This document shows positions 1-7,169 of a stretch of 64,000 nucleotides of DNA, piece after piece. The notes beneath the pieces were generated by a model. The model saw only the letters and a list, made by a program, of their open reading frames with translations. It did not search any database and was not told the DNA's origin. Numbering within the stretch: the first letter of the stretch is position 1; each line of letters starts with the position of its first letter. The position numbers and the translations under genes are program-made. The stretch spans positions 2,225,963-2,289,962 of the forward strand of contig NZ_LT575476.1 of NCBI RefSeq assembly GCF_900086655.1. The letters are read 5' to 3'. The stretch is from Paenibacillus tuaregi. GTDB lineage: Bacteria; Bacillota; Bacilli; Paenibacillales; Paenibacillaceae.

Positions 1-841
1 CAAGCTTGGTAAGCAGGGTGTCCAGTGCTTCAACCGTCCAGGGGAGCTCGTGCATAAGAATGTTGGCGCCCGGATGGAGCTGATCCAGCACATTTTTGAT
101 AACCTTGTCCGGATTTGTGGCTTTATCCTTCGATTTCAGTGTCCAGTCAAGCGATCCGTTCGACCAGGTCATGTAGAGCAGATGATGCTCCTTAGCCACC
201 TTGCGGCCAACCTCACCGCCTTCCCCGAAAGGCGGGCGGAAGAAGACAGGAGCTGTGCCTGTGACCTCTTTGACGATATTCTGCACATCAACGATTTGTT
301 TGGTCACTTTGGCCAAAGGTTCGGATTTAAGGGAGATGTGATCCCAGCTGTGGTTGCCGATCGGCTGTCCACGCTCGTGAATCAGCTTGAGAAGATCCGG
401 ATTCTCTTTGACCCGGTAGCCATTGACAAAAAAGATCGCTTTGGCGTGATGCTTGTCAAGCACGTCAATTATGGAGTTGATCCATTCTTTCTTCTTTGGG
501 CCGTCGTCGAACGTAAGCAGGACAACTTTTCTCTCCGTACCTTCCTCATTCGGAACGATATTGTAAACCTTATTCATATGATATTTAACAACCGGAGGCT
601 TGCTTACTTCTTGTTTTGAATCCGTCGGTTGAATTTGGCCTGAGGCGCTGCTCTCGGAAGATCCAGTTCCGTTCTTGCCGCTTGGATTAGAATTTTCTGT
701 TTTGGCTGGTGGACTGGAAGGAGGTGTCTTGGTCTCATGGGTCTGGCTTGCCGATGGATGAGGAGTCTGGGCAGCATTCTGGCCTCAGGCGCTAAGCAAC
801 ACGCATGCCGCCGCAATGATCAGCAGTTTTTTGTTAATCAA
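1..841 (-). pseudogene. Polysaccharide deacetylase (NodB family) lipoprotein, interrupted by in-frame TGA; 3' end outside window
   Basis: The minus-strand frame from a TTG at 841, with an SD-like AAGGTG just upstream, reads a typical lipoprotein signal peptide ending V-L-L-S-A. It then meets TGA (785-787) exactly where the lipobox cysteine is expected. The same frame stays open to the window edge through a Ser/Thr/Pro-rich linker and a NodB domain with TFDDGP (metal Asp), NHSWDH (metal His pair) and RPPFGE. Family members remove N-acetyl groups from peptidoglycan or other cell-surface glycans outside the cell. The first in-frame start after the stop is an ATG at 577, which would give a form without export signal. 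It is called disrupted because one base change explains everything; a sequencing error is equally possible. Confidence 0.8.
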
Positions 842-935
842 AGGATCACCTTCGCTTTCTAAAATTCCAGCCGCATGAGTTGACGGCGTTTGGCTAACAC
901 TACATACGATTCTAACATACAAGGAGGTGTTTAAC

Positions 936-1274
936 GTGAGATCATCCTCATTTGTGGGAGGTTTAATTCTTGGAGCAGTCGCGGCAGTTTGGCTTTCCAA
1001 AAGAAAAACGCCGCTCTTCAGCACTGCGGGAACACTTGGCTTGTCAGGGCTCACTAAACAGAATGGTGAGAGCTCTTCCGTAGGAGCAGCTGCCTCCTCA
1101 TACGGCTCGCAGGCGGGCCAAGTGTCTCCCAGTCAAACGACGTCCAGCGGCACGGTTCATTCGAAGGAATCCAACCTGAATACGATTAAGGATATCATTA
1201 AAGGTAATCCGGGTCTGCACCGTGAAGTAGAACAAATCCTCAAGGAAACCAACACGGTAATCCCAGGGCTGTAG
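936..1274 (+). CDS. Small protein with N-terminal membrane segment, function unknown
   Basis: A 112-residue protein read from GTG at 936, seven bases after a strong AAGGAGG. Residues about 5-20 form one hydrophobic, Gly/Ala-rich segment followed by K-R-K, suggesting an N-in or N-out single anchor. The middle (about 30-75) is Ser/Thr/Gly/Gln rich and probably disordered. The C-terminal 40 residues look like a short amphipathic helical region. The layout resembles YtxH-type small membrane proteins, but no family is recognised with confidence. It is divergent from the deacetylase and has its own terminator. Confidence 0.65.
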   Translation: MRSSSFVGGLILGAVAAVWLSKRKTPLFSTAGTLGLSGLTKQNGESSSVGAAASSYGSQAGQVSPSQTTSSGTVHSKESNLNTIKDIIKGNPGLHREVEQILKETNTVIPGL

Positions 1275-1290
1275 GCAGATCCATCAAGAA

Positions 1291-1342
1291 AAGAATCAAT
1301 TTCCGATGCTGTAACAGGCGATCCGGAAATGATTCTTTTTTT
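1291..1342 (+). terminator. Rho-independent terminator
   Basis: The arms AAGAATCA-TTTCCGA and TCCGGAAATGATTCTT pair around a 15-base loop and are followed by seven T. It closes the 936-1274 gene. Confidence 0.8.
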
Positions 1343-1467
1343 GTCTATATATTTACGTGCATTTGCCGAAAATAAATGATAACATACTTACATAGAACCA
1401 TTTCCAGCACCATTTAAAACAGGTTTCATAATCTGTTGATAACACGGCTTGGAGAGGAGGATCCTGT

Positions 1468-2082
1468 ATGAAAATAGAAAGATTGGGCCAGGATAAGATA
1501 CGGATTTTCCTCACTTTTGACGATCTTAGCGAAAGAGGCATTCAGAAAGAGGATATGTGGCAGGAAATTCCTAAAGTCCATGATCTGTTCACTGAAATGA
1601 TGGATCAGGCTTACAGCGAAGTAGGCTTTGATGCTTCAGGACCTCTTGCCGTTGAAGTCTTCGCTCTACCCGCCCAGGGTATGGTCGTCATTGTGACACG
1701 GGGGAAATATGAGAATCATCAATTTGGTTCATTGCATGAAGATGAAATGCCGGAAGAAATTTACGAAATGGAAGTTACGCTCGAACTAAGCGAAGCCATC
1801 GTGTATGCATTCAGTGATTTTGAAGCATTGATTGAAGCTGCTCATGTTTTGAAGCCAGCCATCACTGAAGCCGGCAGATTATTTAACTATAAAGGGAAAT
1901 GGATTCTACATTTGGAACCGGACGATCTTGATGAAGGGAAGCACCCTGCACTGATCGCCGTTCTGGCGGAGTATGGCGAAGCCACTTCGGTTACTCCTGC
2001 GGTTCTGGAAGAGTACGGTAAGCTTATTATGCCTGAGAATGCCGTGCAAGTGATCTGCGAGCACTTTAAACGTCAATCTTAA
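1468..2082 (+). CDS. mecA: Adaptor protein MecA
   Basis: A 204-residue acidic adaptor that delivers substrates to the ClpC-ClpP protease; in B. subtilis the targets include ComK. The N-terminal half begins M-K-I-E-R-L and carries the substrate-binding region with the TFDDLSERG segment typical of MecA/YpbH. The C-terminal half (from about 115) is the ClpC-binding ferredoxin-like domain, containing ALIEAAH. Length is close to the usual 210-220. The ATG at 1468 follows GGAGAGGAGG. It stands alone between two terminators, as in many Bacillales. Confidence 0.93.
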   Translation: MKIERLGQDKIRIFLTFDDLSERGIQKEDMWQEIPKVHDLFTEMMDQAYSEVGFDASGPLAVEVFALPAQGMVVIVTRGKYENHQFGSLHEDEMPEEIYEMEVTLELSEAIVYAFSDFEALIEAAHVLKPAITEAGRLFNYKGKWILHLEPDDLDEGKHPALIAVLAEYGEATSVTPAVLEEYGKLIMPENAVQVICEHFKRQS

Positions 2083-2114
2083 GATATAAGCGAATTTAGA
2101 TGTGCAATGCTCTT

Positions 2115-2150
2115 AAGCGGCGGTTATTTATCTACCGCCGCTTTAATTAG
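2115..2150 (+). terminator. Terminator after mecA
   Basis: A perfect 10-bp stem (AAGCGGCGGT with ACCGCCGCTT) has a 10-base loop and a short T-rich tail. Confidence 0.75.
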
Positions 2151-2186
2151 GTAGGAGCGGCTAGTAACCAAAAGGAGGAGAAGCCG

Positions 2187-2876
2187 TTGCTTTGGCTTGC
2201 TATAGGGACTGCAGCGGTAGCTCCAGGAATCGCGCTGCTTACCTATTTTTATTTGAAAGACAAATATGATGCGGAACCCCTTCACATGGTGATCAAGATA
2301 TTTCTGCTTGGTTTTCTGATTGTGCTGCCCATTATGATTCTTCAGCGGGGGATGACCAACCTTCTAGGGCACAATTCATTTGTGGAGTCTTTCCTTGTGT
2401 CAGCTGGAATCGAAGAGCTGATCAAGTGGTTTGTTCTGTATCATATGATTTATAATCATATGGAATTTGATGAACCCTACGACGGGATTGTATATGCAAC
2501 AGCAGTCTCCCTTGGCTTTGCAACGGTGGAGAACGTAATATTCGGGGTGTTTCATCAAGCTTCAGTAGGCACACTGCTTGTCCGCGCCCTGCTGCCGGTG
2601 TCCGGACATGCCATGTTCGGGGTGATCATGGGTTATTACTTCGGGCGCTCTAAGTTCTCTAAAGGATGGAAGAGCCGCAGATTTATGTTGTTTTCTCTTA
2701 TCCTGCCGATATTCTGGCATGGGACTTATGACTGGATTTTGAATTATACGACACAATACTGGATATGGTATATTATACCTCTTATGGCTTTTCTCTGGTA
2801 TGGAGGTATCGGCAAGATGTACCGGGCTAATGACCGGTCGCCCTTCAGGCTGACAGAGGCCGGGCGAAGCGACTAG
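2187..2876 (+). CDS. prsW: PrsW family intramembrane metalloprotease
   Basis: A 229-residue polytopic membrane protein with about seven or eight hydrophobic segments. It contains the family hallmark glutamates EELIKW (about 72-77), a second membrane motif around TVENVIFG, and the H-G-x-x-D-W-type motif near residue 180. PrsW cleaves the anti-sigma factor RsiW (site-1) in B. subtilis and releases sigma-W. The TTG start at 2187 is preceded by AAAGGAGGAG. No rsiW/sigW pair is adjacent, although an unrelated ECF sigma/anti-sigma pair lies at 42.6 kb. Position next to ypeB matches the B. subtilis prsW-sleB-ypeB neighbourhood. Confidence 0.9.
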   Translation: MLWLAIGTAAVAPGIALLTYFYLKDKYDAEPLHMVIKIFLLGFLIVLPIMILQRGMTNLLGHNSFVESFLVSAGIEELIKWFVLYHMIYNHMEFDEPYDGIVYATAVSLGFATVENVIFGVFHQASVGTLLVRALLPVSGHAMFGVIMGYYFGRSKFSKGWKSRRFMLFSLILPIFWHGTYDWILNYTTQYWIWYIIPLMAFLWYGGIGKMYRANDRSPFRLTEAGRSD

Positions 2877-2893
2877 ATCAACCAATAAATGGG

Positions 2894-2944
2894 CACCCTT
2901 TTAGGTAAGATGGATATCCACCTTGCGTAGAAAGGGTGTTTTTT
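2894..2944 (+). terminator. Terminator-like hairpin overlapping the next gene's ribosome-binding site
   Basis: CACCCTTT (2894) pairs with AAAGGGTG (2931-2938), with an inner AAG-TGG / CCA-CTT stem, and is followed by six T. The 3' arm AAAGGGTG also serves as SD for the GTG at 2946. Confidence 0.65.
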
Positions 2945-2945
2945 G

Positions 2946-3095
2946 GTGCGTGTTAAAGTGAAAATCGTATGTAAGAACTGCGGGGAACGATTTATTCTGC
3001 GGGGGAAGAAGGAGCGCGGTAAGATCGAGACGGGATTCAAGATGTGTCTATGCGATAATACGCGTCTTTTTGAGATCGAAGAAGAGAGGGACTAA
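2946..3095 (+). CDS. Small cysteine-paired (zinc-ribbon-like) protein
   Basis: A 49-residue basic protein, not a recognised family. Two cysteine pairs are visible, C-K-N-C near residue 9 and C-L-C near residue 36, spaced like the two knuckles of a small zinc ribbon. Nine lysines and five arginines would suit nucleic-acid or ribosome binding. The GTG start is set by AAAGGGTG seven bases upstream. It sits where sleB lies in B. subtilis, between prsW and ypeB, but has no similarity to a hydrolase. Coding looks real because codon third positions and composition match the neighbours, but the length leaves doubt. Confidence 0.6.
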   Translation: MRVKVKIVCKNCGERFILRGKKERGKIETGFKMCLCDNTRLFEIEEERD

Positions 3096-3180
3096 ATCCG
3101 GTCTTTGTAAATGATGCATAAAGCTTCTTTCTTCTTGTCAAACTAATGGCAGTTAATTGAAGAAAGGAGCTCGTGATTGT

Positions 3181-4542
3181 ATGTACAGGAGAATTAGCGC
3201 CGTATTATTTCCCATCAGTGCTCTGCTGCTTATCGGAGCCCTGATCTGGGGTTATCAAGAGAACCAGGAGAAGAACTCGATCTTGATCAAAGCGGAGAAT
3301 CAGTATCAGCGGGCATTTCACGATTTGTCCTATCATGTGGACCGTCTGCATGGGGAGATCGGGAATACTCTTGCCGTACATTCCGCATCATCCCCAATGC
3401 ACCGTAAGGGGCTTATGAATGTATGGCGTTTAACGAGTCAAGCTCAAAATGAAATCAATCAGCTTCCACTGACACTGCTGCACTTTAACAAGACGGAGGA
3501 TTTTCTGTCGAAGATATCAAAATTCTCTTATCAGACGGCCAACCGGGATCTGACTAAGAAGCCTCTGACGGAAAGTGAGCTCAAGAATCTTAAAGAATTA
3601 TACAAAAACTCGAATGAAATTTCGTCGGAACTCCAGAAAGTTCAGGGTAAGGTGATTAACAACCACCTCCGCTGGATGGATGTTGAATCCGCAATGGCCA
3701 GCGAAAGCCGGAAACAGGATAATACGATCATTGATGGCTTTAAAACCGTGGACAAGAAGGTCAGCGAATACCCGGAGTTGGACTTTGGGCCATCGGTCAT
3801 GAATATCTACAACAAACGTTCGGTGAAGAAGCTGGGCGGAGCTCCTGCCACAATGGAAGAAATTAAGAAGAAGGCTGCACAATTCACGGGATACGCAAAT
3901 CCATCCAATGTTCAGGTGGTGGAGAATGGCAAGGGTACCGAATGGCCTTCCTTTACTGCAAATCTTCCAGGAAGAAATAACGGGGAGCGGGTTTCTATTG
4001 ACTTTACCAACAATGGCGGGCAGGTTATTGCCTACAACTACACCCGTCAAATTGGCCCACGTGCTATTGATGACAAGACAGCGCGCGACCACGCAAGCCG
4101 GTTTCTGGTAGACAAGGGATACAAGAACCTTGAACCGATTGTTTATGATCCGTCTGATAACATCGCCAACATGACTTATGTTACGAAAAAAAGTGATGTG
4201 CTGATCTACCCTGAGAAGATTTCCGTCCGCGTGGCCTTAGATAACGGCCAGGTAGTCGGCCTTCAGGCCACCGATTATGTGTATGAGAAGGACCAGGTGA
4301 AGACAGTAACGCAGCCGAAGCTCAGCCTGGAGCAGGCTCGCAAGTATCTCAATCCGGACTTTAAAGAAACGTATCACCGCAAGGCGCTTATTGAAAATGA
4401 GCAGTCCGAGAAAGTGGTCACTTATGAGTTCGGCGGCCGGATCAACGGCTCCCAATATCGTATTTACATCAACGGAAATAGCGGTGCTGAAGAATCGGTG
4501 GAAGAAATCCGTTCAGGACGTAAAGTAGCTGCGCTTAAATAG
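3181..4542 (+). CDS. ypeB: Germination protein YpeB
   Basis: A 453-residue protein starting at ATG 3181 (M-Y-R-R-I), behind AAGGAG. An N-terminal signal/anchor (about 7-25) precedes a helical domain and C-terminal PepSY-type repeats (from about 220), the known YpeB layout. In Bacillus spores YpeB is required for localisation and stability of the cortex-lytic enzyme SleB, each depending on the other. Here sleB is not the upstream gene, so its partner must be encoded elsewhere. Some start calls would use TTG at 3157, but the SD lies inside that extension. Confidence 0.92.
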   Translation: MYRRISAVLFPISALLLIGALIWGYQENQEKNSILIKAENQYQRAFHDLSYHVDRLHGEIGNTLAVHSASSPMHRKGLMNVWRLTSQAQNEINQLPLTLLHFNKTEDFLSKISKFSYQTANRDLTKKPLTESELKNLKELYKNSNEISSELQKVQGKVINNHLRWMDVESAMASESRKQDNTIIDGFKTVDKKVSEYPELDFGPSVMNIYNKRSVKKLGGAPATMEEIKKKAAQFTGYANPSNVQVVENGKGTEWPSFTANLPGRNNGERVSIDFTNNGGQVIAYNYTRQIGPRAIDDKTARDHASRFLVDKGYKNLEPIVYDPSDNIANMTYVTKKSDVLIYPEKISVRVALDNGQVVGLQATDYVYEKDQVKTVTQPKLSLEQARKYLNPDFKETYHRKALIENEQSEKVVTYEFGGRINGSQYRIYINGNSGAEESVEEIRSGRKVAALK

Positions 4543-4547
4543 GGTTT

Positions 4548-4579
4548 AAGGGCTCTCCATTCAGGGAGAAGCCCTTTTT
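4548..4579 (+). terminator. Terminator after ypeB
   Basis: AAGGGCTCTCC pairs with GGGAGAAGCCCTT and is followed by T5. Confidence 0.8.
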
Positions 4580-4612
4580 GTATGCTCAAATTTCCCTCAC
4601 GCAGATTGCCCA

Positions 4613-4621
4613 GGGATGCTA
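4613..4621 (+). promoter_or_regulatory. Extended -10 promoter of the PilZ gene
   Basis: TGCTATAAT is a full extended -10 hexamer; the -35 is weak. It lies 42 bases before the chosen start. Confidence 0.45.
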
Positions 4622-4662
4622 TAATGATCTTTAGATCAAAATTCAACTGGCGGGTGAACAGA

Positions 4663-5316
4663 TTGCTTCCGAAAATCAATGATCTTGTATATATTCAAGT
4701 TGCATCAGAGCTGGACAAAGAAGAAAAAGTTGAATATAAATCAAGAATTTCCGAAATCGAAGAAGACTCATTCCTTATCGAGGTGCCGATTAATGTGGAG
4801 GGCGGGGGCCTCAAGAAGCTTTATATGGGGGACGAGCTATCCATTTATTTTATGACCGAAGAAGGGGTCAAAAATTATTTCAATACCTATGTCCTAGGTT
4901 TTGTTAATGAGAATATCCGGCTTGTGCGAATCCGTAAGCCCGACCCCGAATCGATTACGAAGATTCAACGGCGCAACTTTCTGAGGGTCACTGCGGATCT
5001 TGAGGTAGCCGTGCGGACGCAGCAGAACGTGCGGTTCGTTGCACGGACCGAGGATATTGGGGGAGGCGGCTTCTCATTTTATTGCGAACCCCAGTATACC
5101 CTTTTGGAAGGGGATATCCTGCACTGCTGGCTGCTTCTGCCCTATAAGAACGGCGCAATTGAACATGTGCCCATGGAAGCGCAGATTGTCAGAAAGAAGA
5201 AGCTTGATACAGGAAGAACGCTCGTCATGCTAAAGTTTGAGAGCATTTCGGATATGGAACGCCAGAAGCTGATCCGGTACTGCTTCGAACGGCAGTTTGA
5301 TTTCCGGAACCGGTAA
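4663..5316 (+). CDS. ypfA: PilZ / YcgR-like flagellar brake protein
   Basis: A 217-residue cytoplasmic protein with an N-terminal YcgR-like beta domain (about 1-90) and a C-terminal PilZ domain. The cyclic-di-GMP ligands are visible as Q-R-R-N-F-L-R (about 98-104, the RxxxR motif) and D-I-G-G-G-G (about 127, equivalent to D/N-x-S-x-x-G). B. subtilis YpfA (DgrA) slows the flagellar motor when c-di-GMP is high. The TTG at 4663 is chosen because it follows GGGTGA and gives the family's length. An upstream ATG at 4582 would place an extended -10 (TGCTATAAT, 4613-4621) inside the coding region. Confidence 0.85.
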   Translation: MLPKINDLVYIQVASELDKEEKVEYKSRISEIEEDSFLIEVPINVEGGGLKKLYMGDELSIYFMTEEGVKNYFNTYVLGFVNENIRLVRIRKPDPESITKIQRRNFLRVTADLEVAVRTQQNVRFVARTEDIGGGGFSFYCEPQYTLLEGDILHCWLLLPYKNGAIEHVPMEAQIVRKKKLDTGRTLVMLKFESISDMERQKLIRYCFERQFDFRNR

Positions 5317-5407
5317 TCGGCATTACATACGCTCTTGATTATTCGTGGAATAATATGGCGGTACAAGGGCATTGTAAGACGGGATCTTATGTGAGGGAGG
5401 TACCGTC

Positions 5408-5653
5408 ATGCCGGAAAGGAAATTGCAAGAGGGAGAGCATTCTGATGAGTTCACCTCTTTATTTATGGAGTTCTTCGGCAAGGTGCAGAGCTTTTTGACT
5501 AGGATGCTGATTGTGCTTGTTATCAGTCTTTTGCTGTTCCAGGGACTGCTTCGCATCCCGCCTGTGAGGGCCGTCTTATCCTCAGCAGAACGGCTTGAGG
5601 GGAACCCAATTCCCCCGGTCACAGAGCTGCTTGAAAAATTTACCGGTGATTGA
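5408..5653 (+). CDS. Small single-pass membrane protein (ypfB position)
   Basis: An 81-residue protein starting at ATG 5408 after GAGGGAGG. The acidic N-terminus (about 1-20) is followed by an amphipathic stretch and one transmembrane segment rich in Leu/Val/Ile (about 33-50). The rest is an extracytoplasmic tail. It occupies the ypfB position between ypfA and cmk in B. subtilis, whose product is also a short membrane protein, but sequence similarity cannot be asserted. Function unknown. Confidence 0.65.
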   Translation: MPERKLQEGEHSDEFTSLFMEFFGKVQSFLTRMLIVLVISLLLFQGLLRIPPVRAVLSSAERLEGNPIPPVTELLEKFTGD

Positions 5654-5659
5654 ACGCTT

Positions 5660-5688
5660 TTGCATCACCCTATGTTGTGTGGTATAAT
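5660..5688 (+). promoter_or_regulatory. Sigma-A promoter upstream of cmk
   Basis: TTGCAT (5660-5665), a 17-base spacer, then TATAAT (5683-5688). The predicted start near 5695 lies immediately before the hairpin at 5698-5718. Confidence 0.7.
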
Positions 5689-5697
5689 TTTCACGTC

Positions 5698-5718
5698 GCA
5701 GGCAATGCCTGCTTTTTT
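5698..5718 (+). terminator. Short terminator between promoter and cmk
   Basis: GCAGGC-AAT-GCCTGC followed by six T, a compact hairpin between the cmk promoter and the cmk SD. Confidence 0.7.
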
Positions 5719-5750
5719 AATGAGGCCATTGTTTGAGGAGGAGTAACCCG

Positions 5751-6458
5751 TTGGCAAGTCATAAGTCACACGAAAGCGGGAAGATCAACATCGCAATAGA
5801 CGGACCTGCCGGGGCCGGCAAAAGCACCATTGCCCGAATGGTGGCGGCTGCTCTTGCTTATGTCTATGTAGACACGGGAGCCATGTATCGGGCGGTAACA
5901 TGGTACATGCTTCTGAAAGGAATTGAACCGGAAGAAGAACAAAAAGTGCTTCAAACGGCTCAAAACATGGTTATTGAATTAAAACCGGGAGTAGATGGCC
6001 AGAAAGTGCTGGTTAATGGAGAGGACGTAACCGACCAAATCCGTTCACTCGCGGTGAATGCCAAGGTGTCCCGATATGCGCAAATCGAGGGGCTGCGCAA
6101 CCAGCTGGTTTCCTTGCAGCGGCAAATGGCTTTGCGCAAAGGCGTCGTCATGGACGGTCGCGATATCGGCACTACAGTACTCCCCGATGCGGAAGTCAAA
6201 GTTTTTATGACCGCAAGCGTGCAGGAACGGGCACGGCGCCGTTATAATGAGATGAAAGATACGGCTGCCATCACCTTGGAACAGCTTGAGCATGATATTG
6301 CCGAGCGGGATCGCTTGGATGAGCAGCGTGAAATATCGCCGCTTCGCCAGGCGGAGGATGCTAAATTCCTGGATACAACCGAAATGTCGCTTTCGGAGGT
6401 TTCCGAAGCTATTATTTCGATGTGCAGGACGTATGGGAAGGATAGAGGACGGATATGA
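5751..6458 (+). CDS. cmk: Cytidylate kinase
   Basis: A 235-residue enzyme that phosphorylates CMP and dCMP with ATP. It shows the P-loop GPAGAGKST (about 20-28), the acceptor-site residues Y-V-D-T-G-A-M-Y-R and the D-G-R-D-I-G-T motif near residue 136. The first dozen residues are a Ser/His/Lys-rich extension. The TTG at 5751 follows GAGGAGGAG with a seven-base gap. Its stop overlaps the plsC ATG by four bases (ATGA), so the two are translationally coupled. Confidence 0.95.
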   Translation: MASHKSHESGKINIAIDGPAGAGKSTIARMVAAALAYVYVDTGAMYRAVTWYMLLKGIEPEEEQKVLQTAQNMVIELKPGVDGQKVLVNGEDVTDQIRSLAVNAKVSRYAQIEGLRNQLVSLQRQMALRKGVVMDGRDIGTTVLPDAEVKVFMTASVQERARRRYNEMKDTAAITLEQLEHDIAERDRLDEQREISPLRQAEDAKFLDTTEMSLSEVSEAIISMCRTYGKDRGRI

Positions 6459-7036
6459 TTTATTATTTTTGCCGGGGGGCTCTGAGGGTTATTTACAAGC
6501 TTCTGTTCAGGCTTAAGGGAATAGGACTTGAGAATATTCCGAAGGAAGGCGGCGTGCTGCTCTGCTCCAATCATATCAGCAACTTCGATCCGCCAACGAT
6601 AGGCATTCTGTTAGACCGCAAAGTGCATTTCATGGCCAAGGCCGAGCTCTTCGAGGTTCCCGTACTCGGATGGCTCATTAAACAGCTCGGTGCATTCCCG
6701 GTCAAACGTGGAGGCGTGAGCAAAGAATCGATCAAAACTTCTTTGACGCTGCTGCGAAGCGGCAAAGTTATGGGCATTTTCCCTGAGGGTAGACGTTCGA
6801 GTTCAGGGGAAAGCGGGATGGGCAAGAAGGGTGCTGCAAGCTTCGCGCTGCGCAGTGACGCTGCTGTCATTCCGGTAGCCATTATTGGGAATTATAAATT
6901 ATTTCGCAGAACCAAAGTAGTATATGGTCCGCCTGTGGACTTATCCGAATATCGTGAGATGTCATCCACGGATTCGCTCGAACTGGCCACGGAGAAGATT
7001 ATGAACCATATTGCGGAGCTTAAGGCCCGCGGATAA
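6455..7036 (+). CDS. plsC: 1-acyl-sn-glycerol-3-phosphate acyltransferase
   Basis: A 193-residue membrane-associated acyltransferase making phosphatidic acid from lysophosphatidate. The catalytic H-x4-D is seen in NHISNFDP (about 38-45) and the substrate motif in FPEGRRS (about 108-114). An N-terminal hydrophobic stretch anchors it at the membrane. It overlaps cmk by four bases and precedes the S1-like gene, a common Bacillales arrangement. Together with plsY downstream it covers two steps of phospholipid synthesis. Confidence 0.92.
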   Translation: MIYYFCRGALRVIYKLLFRLKGIGLENIPKEGGVLLCSNHISNFDPPTIGILLDRKVHFMAKAELFEVPVLGWLIKQLGAFPVKRGGVSKESIKTSLTLLRSGKVMGIFPEGRRSSSGESGMGKKGAASFALRSDAAVIPVAIIGNYKLFRRTKVVYGPPVDLSEYREMSSTDSLELATEKIMNHIAELKARG

Positions 7037-7169
7037 AAGACCCGGAACATCGGGCCAAACCATGCATGAAGCTAATGCAGTTATGGAAAGCTACTGGATA
7101 GTGCATGTTTTGAACCACGCTAGCCGCGGGTTTAAATAAATGGGGTTTTGAACTGAGGAGGGTATTGAG

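Noticed and set aside
785-787. Selenocysteine insertion at the deacetylase TGA
   Set aside because: No convincing SECIS-like hairpin follows, and selenocysteine at a lipobox has no precedent I know. A nonsense change or base-call error is far simpler.
2946-3095. Anti-TRAP (RtpA) because of paired cysteines and small size
   Set aside because: Anti-TRAP has two C-x2-C pairs close together in a DnaJ-like arrangement. Here one pair is C-x-C and the spacing and flanking residues do not match.
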